Shown: piece by piece, positions 1 to 7,215 of the stretch
How positions within the stretch are numbered: the stretch's first letter is position 1
Layout: each line of letters starts with the position of its first letter
Source: Chromatiales bacterium
Lineage (GTDB): Bacteria > Pseudomonadota > Gammaproteobacteria > Chromatiales > Chromatiaceae
NCBI GenBank assembly: GCA_024639625.1
Contig: JAHEIA010000036.1
Span: 1 to 12,014, forward strand
Direction: 5' to 3'
Length of the DNA stretch: 12,014 nucleotides
Notes under the pieces: generated by a model
The model's input: the letters and a program-made list of their open reading frames with translations, nothing else
Told to the model about the DNA's origin: nothing
The model's database searches: none
Program-made: the position numbers and the translations under genes

Positions 1-87
1 CATCTCCCGCGCCGGGACCCCGGAAGCGAGGTTTGACACGCGGATCCGGGTGCACAGATGTGCCGGTCCAGAAACCGAGAGGTAAGC

Positions 88-531
88 ATGACCTAGCTCT
101 GGCGGACAAGTCGTTTTGCGGCCCGCGTCCCGCCGGTACTGCTGTGCGCAGTCCTGGGCAGTAGCAACGGGTTTGCAAAGTCGCCCGCGCCGACGCTGCA
201 GGAATTGAAGAACCTGACGTGCCAGGGCGTGTACGAGTTCCCGGGACACTAGCCGACGGGATCTACCAGGGCCCGCCTTTCGTCCCGGGCCGCGCTGCAG
301 ATTGCAATCGCTATTCCGGGCAGTTTTCGTGCGGACCACCCCAATGCCCTGTCCATCGGGCCGCTGGCCACGACAAGAATGGCGTGCCCAGGGAAGTTGT
401 CGGAGATCGCGGACCGCTACCTGCGAGCGCTCGACGCCGGTTCCGCGTTCAGCTTCCACCTCGGCAAGCTGGCGCTGACCGACCGCAGCGCCGTCACCGC
501 CGGCATCCTGCTGTTCGCGCCGGTTCCCTGA
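88..531 (+). pseudogene. Broken META-domain (HslJ-like) exported protein
   Basis: This is a decayed coding region that can be followed only by switching frames. A GAGAGG ribosome site (77-82) precedes an ATG at 88, but the third codon is TAG. The same frame then gives a signal-peptide-like hydrophobic stretch (about 121-180, ending NGFAKSPAP) and LQELKNLTCQGVYEF. Near 246 the sense moves to another frame (TLADGIYQGPPFVPG, then DCNRYSGQFS, to about 329). It then returns to the first frame for ADHPNALSIGPLATTRMAC (334-387) and runs to a TGA at 529-531. GCNRYSGQ-like and LATTRMAC-like strings are hallmarks of the META domain. Between PFVPG (about 276-290) and DCNRYSG (about 303-323) the expected middle of such a two-part protein appears to be missing. 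The in-frame stop, the frameshifts and the deletion together argue for a pseudogene rather than one sequencing error. The family assignment is from remembered motifs. Confidence 0.6.
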
Positions 532-562
532 CCTTCCCCCACGGTGGCGCTCGGCGGGAGAC

Positions 563-2065
563 TTATTCCGTTTCCGGCCGCATGTGGGGAAACAGGAGCA
601 CATCCCGGATCGAAGGAGAATCGGTAAACACCATAACCAGGCGATCGATGCCGATCCCCTCCCCCGCGGTAGGCGGCATGCCGTGCTCCAGAGCGCGAAT
701 GTAGTCGGCGTCAAAATGCATGGCTTCCGCGTTCCCCGCCTCCTTTTCCGCAACCTGCTTGCGGAAACGCTCCGCCTGGTCTTCCGCGTCATTGAGCTCG
801 GAAAAGCCGTTGGCGATCTCCCTGCCGCCGATAAAGAACTCGAAGCGATCGGTCACGAACGGGTCCTGGTCGTTCCGCCGGGCCAGGGGAGACACCTCGG
901 TGGGATAGGCGGTGATGAAAGTGGGGTCGAGCAAGCGGTCTTCCACCGTCTTTTCAAAGATCTCCACCTGCAACTTGCCGAGCCCCCAGGAGGCCTGCAC
1001 GGGGATGCCCAGACGTTGTGCAATCCCGCGGGCCGCATCCAGGTCGTCGAGGTCCACTGCGCCGATCTCGGGGTTGAATCGGAGCACCGATTGCTTGACC
1101 GTCATGCGCTCGAACGGCTTGGCAAAATCGTACTCCTCACCCTGATAGCCGATACGGGTCGTGCCCAGGATCTCTTCGGCCATCCGCCGCATCATGTCCT
1201 CCGTCAGATCCATAAGATCATGTTGGTCGGCATAGGCTTGATAGAACTCGAGCATGGTGAATTCCGGGTTGTGCCGGGTGGACAGACCCTCGTTGCGGAA
1301 ATTCCGGTTGATCTCGTAGACGCGCTCGAAGCCGCCCACCACCAGACGTTTGAGATACAGCTCCGGCGCGATGCGCAGGAATAGATCCATATCGAGCGCG
1401 TTGTGCCGCGTGGCGAAGGGCCGAGCCGCGGCGCCCCCAGGGATCGCCTGCATCATGGGGGTCTCCACCTCGAGAAAGTCCAGTTCGTCGAGGTAGCCGC
1501 GGATGAACTGGATGATGCGGGTACGCATACGAAAATTCGCCCGCGTGGCCTCGTTCATGATCAGGTCGAGGTAGCGCTGGCGGTAGCGCTGCTCGGTATC
1601 CGTCAGCCCGTGCCATTTCTCCGGCAACGGCCGCAGGGCCTTGGTCAGCAGTCGAACATTGTCGCAGCGCACCGAGAGCTCTCCGGTCCGGGTCTTGAAC
1701 AGGATCCCCTCGGCTCCGAGGATGTCCCCCAGGTCCAGCTCTTTCTTGAAGTTCTGGTAGGCCTCCAATCCCACTTGGTCGCGCTGTACGAAGAGCTGGA
1801 TTCGGCCCGACATGTCCTGCAAGTGGGCAAAGCTCGCTTTGCCCATGATGCGACGACTCATCAGGCGGCCAGCGACCGAAACCCGCACGCCGAGCGCCTC
1901 GAGATCCTGCTCGGATTTTTCCGCATATTCCGCCTGTAGTTCCCCGGCGATCACATTGCGGCGAAAATCGTTGGGAAAGGCGATTCCCTGCTCGCGTAAC
2001 CGCTCCAGCTTCTCCCTACGCTGAGCAATCAGTTTGTTCTCGTCCTGTGCCTCGTTGTTATTCAT
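563..2065 (-). CDS. lysS: Lysyl-tRNA synthetase, class II (LysRS)
   Basis: It charges tRNA-Lys with lysine using ATP in the cytoplasm. The protein has 500 residues, the usual length for bacterial class II LysRS. Residues about 60-145 form the OB-fold anticodon-binding domain ([16 protein letters not shown] onwards). The class II catalytic core follows: motif 1 around [10 protein letters not shown] (197-206) with [10 protein letters not shown] (210-219), motif 2 around FRNEG and [10 protein letters not shown] (256-274), and motif 3 at [20 protein letters not shown] near the C-terminus, ending in [10 protein letters not shown]. The ATG at 2063-2065 fits the usual LysS N-terminus, although no strong ribosome site precedes it. 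It lies 78 bases downstream of prfB on the same strand, the order known from E. coli, so co-transcription is likely. Its 3' end faces the META pseudogene across 31 bases. No defect is seen. Confidence 0.97.
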   Translation of the reverse strand: MNNNEAQDENKLIAQRREKLERLREQGIAFPNDFRRNVIAGELQAEYAEKSEQDLEALGVRVSVAGRLMSRRIMGKASFAHLQDMSGRIQLFVQRDQVGLEAYQNFKKELDLGDILGAEGILFKTRTGELSVRCDNVRLLTKALRPLPEKWHGLTDTEQRYRQRYLDLIMNEATRANFRMRTRIIQFIRGYLDELDFLEVETPMMQAIPGGAAARPFATRHNALDMDLFLRIAPELYLKRLVVGGFERVYEINRNFRNEGLSTRHNPEFTMLEFYQAYADQHDLMDLTEDMMRRMAEEILGTTRIGYQGEEYDFAKPFERMTVKQSVLRFNPEIGAVDLDDLDAARGIAQRLGIPVQASWGLGKLQVEIFEKTVEDRLLDPTFITAYPTEVSPLARRNDQDPFVTDRFEFFIGGREIANGFSELNDAEDQAERFRKQVAEKEAGNAEAMHFDADYIRALEHGMPPTAGEGIGIDRLVMVFTDSPSIRDVLLFPHMRPETE

Positions 2066-2143
2066 GGATTCGATGTCACGTTGGTTGCGATGATTGGGTC
2101 CGAGGCAGACCGCGCGGGCAACTATTAGGGACCGGCGCGAGTG

Positions 2144-3242
2144 TTAGAGGCCGCTCTTCAGGCTCGCCTCGATGAACAGGTCGATATTGCCGTCCAGCAC
2201 GGATTGTGTGTTGCCGACCTCCACGCCGGTGCGCAGATCCTTGATCCGCGATTGATCCAGCACATAGGAGCGGATCTGGCTGCCCCAGCCGATGTCGGAT
2301 TTGGCATCCTCCACGGCCTGCTGCTCGGCGCTGCGTTTCTGCGTTTCCATTTCGTACAGCTTCGCCTTGAGCTGCTTCATGGCGGTGGCCCGGTTCTTGT
2401 GCTGTGACCGTTCGTTCTGGCACTGCACCACGATGCCGCTCGGCATATGGGTTATACGCACCGCCGATTCGGTGCGGTTTACGTGCTGGCCGCCGGCACC
2501 GCTGGCCCGGTAGACGTCGATCCGCAGATCCGAGGGATTGATATCGATATCGATATCGTCATCGATCTCCGGCGAAACGAACACCGCGGCAAACGAGGTA
2601 TGGCGCCGATTACCCGAGTCGAAAGGGGACTTGCGCACCAAGCGATGGACTCCAATCTCGGTGCGCAACCAACCGAAGGCATAGCCACCGGCGAAGTGCA
2701 CGGTGGCGCTCTTGATCCCCGCCTCTTCGCCGGGAGACACCTCGATCAACTCGGTCTTGAAACCCCGCCGCTCTCCCCAGCGCAGATACATGCGCAACAA
2801 CATCTCTGCCCAGTCCTGCGCTTCGGTCCCACCAGCGCCTGCCTGGATATCGAGAAAGGCATGCTTGTTGTCCATCTCGCCGGAAAACATGCGACGGAAC
2901 TCGAGTTCTTCGACCTGCCGCTCAAATCCCGCGAGATCCGCCTCCACGGCGGCGACGGTGTCTGTGTCCCCCTCTTCGGCCGCCAATGCAAGCAGTTCGC
3001 CAGCGTCCTGCAACCCGGAACCGAGAACATCCAGGGTGACGACGACCGCCTCCAGTTCAGCGCGCTCGCGCCCCAGGGTTTGCGCGCGCTCCGGATCATT
3101 CCACAGATCCGGTTGTTCTAGCTCGCGCTGGACCTCGACCAGGCGCTCTTTCTTCTCCGCGAAGTCAAAGATACCCCCTAAGGGACTCGGATCTCCCCTT
3201 CAGGTCATTGATTTTGTTTGTAATTGGATTCAGATCCTGCAT
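2144..3242 (-). CDS. prfB: Peptide chain release factor 2 (RF2), made by programmed +1 frameshift
   Basis: It terminates translation at UGA and UAA by triggering peptidyl-tRNA hydrolysis on the ribosome. It must be read as complement(join(2144..3166,3168..3242)). The first 25 codons, from ATG at 3240-3242 ([13 protein letters not shown]...), end at an in-frame TGA (3165-3167). Skipping the T at 3167 gives DFAEKKERL and a 365-residue protein, the E. coli length. In that numbering the RF2 recognition tripeptide SPF is at 205-207 and the catalytic GGQ at 250-252, the same positions as in E. coli. Residue 246 is Ala (YRASGAGGQ), the form found in most bacteria rather than the Thr of E. coli K-12. 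The shorter open frame starting at 3013 would lack the N-terminal domain and is not the real start. lysS follows on the same strand. No strong ribosome site is visible before the ATG. Confidence 0.96.
3164..3182 (-). promoter_or_regulatory. prfB programmed +1 frameshift signal
   Basis: Read on the minus strand the sequence is CTTAGGGGGTATCTTTGAC. It has an internal Shine-Dalgarno-like AGGGGG, a three-base TAT spacer, the slippery CTT codon and the in-frame TGA followed by C. This is the well-described RF2 element: when RF2 is scarce the ribosome pauses at TGA and slips by +1 into the main frame, so RF2 controls its own synthesis. As far as I recall, the core matches the E. coli site base for base. 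The zero-frame product would be only 25 residues. Confidence 0.95.
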
Positions 3243-3271
3243 CGGCGATTCCCGCGTAACGCAAAGTGCGA

Positions 3272-3279
3272 ATTCTATA
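3272..3279 (-). promoter_or_regulatory. Candidate -10 element for the prfB-lysS promoter
   Basis: On the minus strand, TGGTATAGAAT lies about 30 bases upstream of the prfB ATG. It can be read either as TAGAAT (5 of 6 matches to TATAAT) or as an extended -10, TGG-TATAGA. No convincing -35 hexamer is found 16-18 bases further upstream (TTTCTG at best). It sits in the 156-base gap between prfB and the divergent gene at 3399, where a promoter is expected. The call rests on position and motif only. Confidence 0.35.
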
Positions 3280-3398
3280 CCAGTTCACGTTGCCGCAGAA
3301 ACCGCAGGGTCTCGCCACGCCTCCGATTGGAGGAACCGCTGCGAAATCGTAGAATCGAAGCTCGCTACGCAAACCCCGGATCCGCAAGTCCAACCACC

Positions 3399-4142
3399 AT
3401 GGCCCTTATCGACGAACTCAGAGCGGAATCTCAGCAGCGCCAAATCGCCAGGGAGCAGGCGGAACAGGAAAGAACGCAACGCGAGCGCGCGTTCCTGCGG
3501 CGGGCCTTGCCGCGAATCCAGCAGGCCTACGAGTACCTGCGGGAAATGGTGGAGCATCTCGAGGTGGTCCAACCCGACACGGATTTCGAGTTCTTCCTGC
3601 CAAAAAGCGAGGCCACCCTTGCGCTGGTGCAAACCGACTACCGCGTCGAAGCGATCCCCGGGCAAACGCCACACAGAGTCCTGCTCGACTACACGGCTAC
3701 CGGAAGCGCGCGCTGTCAGTATCGAGTTACTCCCCGCTCGGTGGCCGAAGATGTCGAAGAACTATTGCATAAGCACGCCATCCCGCACGCGGTTCAGGAC
3801 TATCGGGACGACCTGGGGCACGTGCTGGGTCAGCAATTCAGCGTCTATCCGAAGATTCCTTGCCGGATCGCGATCGAGCTGGACCCGGCTCGCGAAGACA
3901 TACGGGTAGCGATCAGCAATCATGACAGCCCGGGGGTACGCGAGCTGCGCTACCCACCCGAGCAGGTCGACGCGGCCTTCCTGGAAGATCTGGGGAACTT
4001 CATCTTGCGCCGCAGTTCCAGTCTGATCCAACTGGAAATGCCGGAGGAATTGCGCCACCGTCTGCGCAAACGCATGAAGAAGGAACAGCGGGCGCTGCGC
4101 CGTCGTCGGCTGTTGCGCCTGATACTACCCTTCACTCGCTGA
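3399..4142 (+). CDS. Hypothetical protein, coiled-coil N-terminus and basic C-terminus
   Basis: I do not recognise this 247-residue protein. The ATG at 3399 starts MALIDELRAESQQRQ. The open frame reaches far upstream, but only because it runs antisense to prfB, and 3399 is the first methionine past that gene. No strong ribosome site is seen. Residues 1 to about 40 are rich in E, Q, R and K with a heptad-like pattern (coiled coil likely). Residues about 45-215 look like an ordinary soluble domain (DFEFFLPKSEATLALVQTDY; RVTPRSVAEDVEELL). The last 25 or so residues are very basic (RHRLRKRMKKEQRALRRRR), then LLRLILPFTR, which could bind nucleic acid or the membrane face. There is no signal peptide or clear membrane segment. 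It is divergent from prfB and 80 bases upstream of the DUF1244 gene, so it may share that transcript. Ordinary composition and codon use support a real gene. Confidence 0.75.
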   Translation: MALIDELRAESQQRQIAREQAEQERTQRERAFLRRALPRIQQAYEYLREMVEHLEVVQPDTDFEFFLPKSEATLALVQTDYRVEAIPGQTPHRVLLDYTATGSARCQYRVTPRSVAEDVEELLHKHAIPHAVQDYRDDLGHVLGQQFSVYPKIPCRIAIELDPAREDIRVAISNHDSPGVRELRYPPEQVDAAFLEDLGNFILRRSSSLIQLEMPEELRHRLRKRMKKEQRALRRRRLLRLILPFTR

Positions 4143-4206
4143 AGCGGGCACGAAACGACGCGATTTCGCGGGACTGCCTAAGGCGCCCCCGGCAACCCAA
4201 CCCACC

Positions 4207-4213
4207 GAGGAGA
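4207..4213 (+). promoter_or_regulatory. Ribosome binding site for the GTG-started DUF1244 gene
   Basis: GAGGAGA lies nine bases before the GTG at 4223. It supports that non-ATG start, since there is no nearby in-frame ATG that keeps the conserved N-terminus. Confidence 0.7.
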
Positions 4214-4222
4214 GATAACAAC

Positions 4223-4528
4223 GTGGACGATCAGACGCGTATCGAGTTGGAAGCGGCCGCCTTCCGCAAGCTACTGGGCCATTTTCAGAAACGCAGCGAC
4301 GTGCAAAACATCGACCTGATGAATCTCGCTGGGTTCTGCCGCAACTGCCTGTCCAAGTGGTATGCCGGCGCGGCTCAGGAACGGGGAATCGAGCTCACCT
4401 ATGACGAGGCGCAACAGGCCATCTACGGCATGCCGTACGCCGAGTGGAAGGCGAACTACCAGAAGGAGGCTACCGCGGAACAACTGGCGACTTTCAAGGC
4501 GCTGAGCAGCGACGACATCACCGAATAG
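4223..4528 (+). CDS. DUF1244 family small protein
   Basis: This is a 101-residue soluble protein of the DUF1244 family, whose biochemical function is not known to me. The family signature is clear: DVQNIDLMNLAGFCRNCLSKW (about residues 26-46) with its Cys pair C39 and C42, and the YGMPYAEWK block (68-76). The family is found mainly in alpha- and gammaproteobacteria, and its small helical fold is known from structural genomics. The protein starts at a GTG supported by a good ribosome site. It ends ten bases before the glycosyltransferase start, so it is probably the first or second gene of the operon that follows. The two cysteines, in a CxxC arrangement within a helix-rich protein, could bind a metal or a partner, but that is speculation. 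Family assignment is firm and role is unknown. Confidence 0.9.
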   Translation: MDDQTRIELEAAAFRKLLGHFQKRSDVQNIDLMNLAGFCRNCLSKWYAGAAQERGIELTYDEAQQAIYGMPYAEWKANYQKEATAEQLATFKALSSDDITE

Positions 4529-4538
4529 CGGGCTTGCG

Positions 4539-5393
4539 ATGCGCGTCTCCGTCGTAATCCCCAGCCACAACCGCGCACACACCGTGGCGCGGGCCCTGCG
4601 GTCGGTGCTGCGCCAAACCCGGCCGGCCGACGAGATCCTGCTGGTGGACGACGGCTCCAGCGACAGCACGGCGACCCTGGTGCGCGATTTTCCTGCGGTG
4701 CGTTATCTGTACCAGGAACAGCAGGGTGTGAGCAGCGCCCGCAACCTCGGCATTCGCGCGGCCCGCGGGGACTGGATCGCGTTCCTCGATTCGGACGACG
4801 AATGGCTCCCGGACAAGCTGGAGGCGCAGTTCGAGACCCTGGAAGCCCACAAGGGCGCGCGGATCTGCCATACGGAGGAGATCTGGGTACGCAATGGCCG
4901 GCGGGTCAATGCGAAGAAAAAACACGCCAAGTCGGGTGGCAGGATCTTCCTCGACTGCCTGCCGTTGTGCGTGATTTCCCCCTCCTCCGTGCTCATCGAG
5001 CGCCGGCTTCTGCAGGAGCTCGACGGCTTCGACGAGACGCTTCCCGCATGCGAGGACTACGACCTGTGGCTGCGCCTGTGCGCCCGCCATGCGGTGTTGT
5101 TCGTCGACACCCCACTGATCGTCAAGTACGGCGGGCATGAAGACCAACTCTCAACCCGATACTGGGGTATGGACCGCTTTCGCATCCACGGCTTGGAAAA
5201 AGTGGTGTCGTGCCCGGCCCTGAGCCACCACGAGCGGATGGCGGTGGTCGATACGATCACTCAGAAAGCGGCCATTCTGATCCACGGGGCGGAGAAGCGT
5301 GGGCACCAGCAGCGCGCCGCCCTGTTCCGCGATAAGCAGCGCCGGTACCTGCGGCTACGTGCTCAGCTGGAACCTCAGCGGTCCGCCGGATGA
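4539..5393 (+). CDS. Family 2 glycosyltransferase (GT-A fold)
   Basis: This 284-residue protein transfers a sugar from a nucleotide-sugar donor to an unknown acceptor. The N-terminal half is a classic GT2 domain: VSVVIPSHNRAHTVARAL (residues 3-20), EILLVDDGSSD for nucleotide binding (32-42), GVSSARNLGIRAARGDWIAF (63-82) and the metal-binding LDSDDEW (83-89). The C-terminal half has GFDETLPACEDYDLWLRL (163-180), with the ED(Y) motif carrying the likely catalytic base, and GGHEDQLS (198-205). There are no membrane segments, so it is cytosolic or peripheral. The ribosome site is weak and the gap to the DUF1244 gene is ten bases. Its TGA overlaps the ATG of the next gene (ATGA, 5390-5393). No polysaccharide genes lie nearby, which is unusual for a GT2 and leaves its acceptor open. 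Confidence 0.9.
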   Translation: MRVSVVIPSHNRAHTVARALRSVLRQTRPADEILLVDDGSSDSTATLVRDFPAVRYLYQEQQGVSSARNLGIRAARGDWIAFLDSDDEWLPDKLEAQFETLEAHKGARICHTEEIWVRNGRRVNAKKKHAKSGGRIFLDCLPLCVISPSSVLIERRLLQELDGFDETLPACEDYDLWLRLCARHAVLFVDTPLIVKYGGHEDQLSTRYWGMDRFRIHGLEKVVSCPALSHHERMAVVDTITQKAAILIHGAEKRGHQQRAALFRDKQRRYLRLRAQLEPQRSAG

Positions 5394-6223
5394 TCCACCC
5401 CTGGGTCAATTTCGTAGTCGCTCTTCCGGCGGAGGCAAAACCCATCGCCTCCTATTTCGAACTGCGGCGGACGACACCGGACAGCGGATTTCCCCTCTAT
5501 CGGGGCGAACGCATATCGCTGGTAATCTCGGGAAGCGGAAAGGTCGCCGCCGCCGCCGCGGTCGGCTGGCTCGCAGCACACACTCAGGGCCGGACCAACA
5601 CCATCTGGATCAACGTCGGCATTGCCGGGCATCGGGAACGCCCTTTGGGCGACGCGGTGATGGCGCACACCATCGTGGATCGAGCCGCAGAACGCACTTG
5701 GTATCCCCCGTTGGCCATCCAGCCACCGGTGGACAGCATCACCGTGAAGACCCTCGACCAACCGGCTACCGAGTACCCTACCGACGAGGCCTTCGAGATG
5801 GAGGCCAGCGGCTTCTACAGTAGCGCCTGCCGCTTCTCCACCGGAGAGCTGGTGCACTGTTTCAAGGTGATCTCGGACAATCGTCAAAATCCGGTGCATG
5901 GAATCAACGCGCGGCTCGTATACCAGTGGATCGGCGAGCATCTAGACACCCTCAGTCTGCTGATCGGTCGGCTGGGGGCACTCGCAGAACCTCTGTACGC
6001 CAGCGAACTCCCGCCGGAGCTGCTCGACCACTACCGGCACCATTGGCGCTTCAGCAGCACCCAGCAAAACCAGCTCCGGCAGATCCTGACCCGCTGGCGC
6101 ACCCTGGCGCAATCCGACCTGCTCTGGCTGCCCGAGTTGCGCAAGCTGCCCGACGCCAAGGCGGTGATCGCTTATTTGAAGGAGTACGTAGGGGCCTTGC
6201 CCGTAAAGCTGGTGCGATCATGA
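5390..6223 (+). CDS. MTAN-like nucleoside phosphorylase/nucleosidase family protein
   Basis: This 277-residue protein belongs to the PNP/UDP phosphorylase superfamily and is nearest by motif to 5'-methylthioadenosine/S-adenosylhomocysteine nucleosidase. Visible motifs are FVVALPAEAKPI (8-19), ISGSGKVAAAAAVGW (about 46-60), INVGIAGH (ribose/phosphate loop), FEMEASGFY (135-143) and VISDN (160-164). By alignment to E. coli MTAN (Glu12, Glu174, Asp197) the catalytic residues would be E15, E138 and D163, all present. The middle of the domain is shorter than in MTAN. About 100 C-terminal residues (RHHWRFSSTQQNQLRQIL...) are extra and of unknown role. True substrates (MTA, SAH, 5'-deoxyadenosine or another nucleoside) cannot be read from sequence. 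It overlaps both neighbours by four bases, implying coupled translation with the glycosyltransferase and the radical SAM gene. Confidence 0.85.
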   Translation: MIHPWVNFVVALPAEAKPIASYFELRRTTPDSGFPLYRGERISLVISGSGKVAAAAAVGWLAAHTQGRTNTIWINVGIAGHRERPLGDAVMAHTIVDRAAERTWYPPLAIQPPVDSITVKTLDQPATEYPTDEAFEMEASGFYSSACRFSTGELVHCFKVISDNRQNPVHGINARLVYQWIGEHLDTLSLLIGRLGALAEPLYASELPPELLDHYRHHWRFSSTQQNQLRQILTRWRTLAQSDLLWLPELRKLPDAKAVIAYLKEYVGALPVKLVRS

Positions 6224-7215
6224 TCGACGTGATCTACATCGAGCGGGAACTGGACGATCATCCCCGGGTACGGGCGATCCTCGAACGCTACCCCCAGGCG
6301 ACTCGAGTCCCCTGTAACCGCTACACCGAGGTGTTCAACCCGAAGAGTCAGAATTTCCGCCTGCAGAAATCCCGACCCGCCCTGATCCTGGCTCGCAAGC
6401 ACGACGGTTTCGTGCTCGACGCCCCCGCGAATTACGCGATCGGAGGCACGCGGAATCACTATTTTTCCCATATGCTCAACTGCGTCTACGACTGCCGCTA
6501 CTGTTTTCTCCAGGGAATGTATCGTTCCGCCCACTACGTGCTGTTCGTCAACTACGAGGATTTCGCATCCGCCATCGACGCTGCCCTGGCCAGCAGCGGA
6601 CCGGGCTGCGCATGGTTCTTCTCCGGCTACGACTGCGACAGCCTGGCGCTGGAGCCGGTAACCGGCTTCGCCGAGCATTTTCTGCCCTTTTTCGCCGCGC
6701 GACCGAACGCCTGGCTCGAGTTGCGTACCAAGAGCACCCAGATACGGGGACTGCTGGGCCGTGCGCCTGTGGCGAATTGCGTCGTCGCCTTCAGCCTCAC
6801 CCCGGAGCGGATCGCTCACGCGGTCGAACACCGCGCGCCGAGCATGGAAAAGCGTCTGGATGCCATGCTGCGCCTGGCGGAGAAAGGCTGGCGCCTCGGC
6901 CTGCGCTTCGACCCTCTGCTCTATCAACAAGGCTACAGGGAGCACTATCGCCAAATGTTCCAGCAGGTTTTCCAGCGCCTGTCCTGCGCGCAGCTGCATT
7001 CCGTCAGCCTGGGCAGCTTCCGCTTGCCGCGGAGTTTTTTTCGCACTCTGCAGCGGCTCTACCCCGACGAAATCCTGTTTGCCGGGCCATTGGAGGAGCA
7101 CGCCGGCATGGTTTCCTACCAAAAGGATCTGGAACGACAGTTGTTCGATTTCTGTGCCAACGAGCTGCTGCAGTACATACCCGAAGAGATCTTCTTCCCG
7201 TGCCAGCCCAGATGA
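6220..7215 (+). CDS. Spore photoproduct lyase-like radical SAM protein
   Basis: This 331-residue protein is close in length to Bacillus SplB. The radical SAM [4Fe-4S] motif is CVYDCRYCFLQ, with Cys88, Cys92 and Cys95 in CX3CX2C spacing. Family landmarks include the N-terminal VIYIERE, LILARKHDGFVLDAP, YAIGGTRNHYFSHMLN just before the cluster, YVLFVNYEDF after it, LELRTKST, CVVAFSLTPERI and GLRFDPLLYQQGY. In spore formers this enzyme repairs the UV spore photoproduct in DNA, but this organism is not a spore former by its gene content, so the substrate is probably different. Cys139 (in GYDCDS) lies near the place of the SPL hydrogen-donor Cys but seems offset, and Phe96 replaces one of the relay tyrosines. 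The start at 6220 overlaps the upstream stop (ATGA). The longer open frame from 5926 lies inside the previous gene and is rejected. Confidence 0.88.
   Translation: MIDVIYIERELDDHPRVRAILERYPQATRVPCNRYTEVFNPKSQNFRLQKSRPALILARKHDGFVLDAPANYAIGGTRNHYFSHMLNCVYDCRYCFLQGMYRSAHYVLFVNYEDFASAIDAALASSGPGCAWFFSGYDCDSLALEPVTGFAEHFLPFFAARPNAWLELRTKSTQIRGLLGRAPVANCVVAFSLTPERIAHAVEHRAPSMEKRLDAMLRLAEKGWRLGLRFDPLLYQQGYREHYRQMFQQVFQRLSCAQLHSVSLGSFRLPRSFFRTLQRLYPDEILFAGPLEEHAGMVSYQKDLERQLFDFCANELLQYIPEEIFFPCQPR

Noticed and set aside
33..38. TTGACA as a -35 box for the META pseudogene
   Set aside because: There is no acceptable -10 hexamer at 15-19 bases downstream; at 17 bases the sequence is AGATGT, with one match of six.
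2540..2562. Alternating GATATC-like repeat
   Set aside because: It is inside prfB and encodes the conserved [10 protein letters not shown] segment of RF2, so it is not a separate repeat element.
2703..3398. Upstream extension of the hypothetical gene at 3399
   Set aside because: The frame stays open only because it runs antisense to prfB and across its promoter gap. The segment is Ser/Arg-rich and not protein-like, and prfB is certain.
4150..4172. Inverted repeat CGCGATTTCGCG after the hypothetical gene, as a possible terminator
   Set aside because: The stem is only four to five base pairs with a tiny loop and there is no T tract after it.
5926..6219. Upstream extension of the radical SAM gene
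   Set aside because: It lies out of frame inside the nucleosidase gene. The ATGA overlap start at 6220 gives the normal SPL N-terminus.
6172..7122. Long open frame (316 codons) on the minus strand
   Set aside because: It is fully antisense to the SPL-like radical SAM gene, whose frame carries clear family motifs. Its translation resembles no protein and is explained by high GC content.
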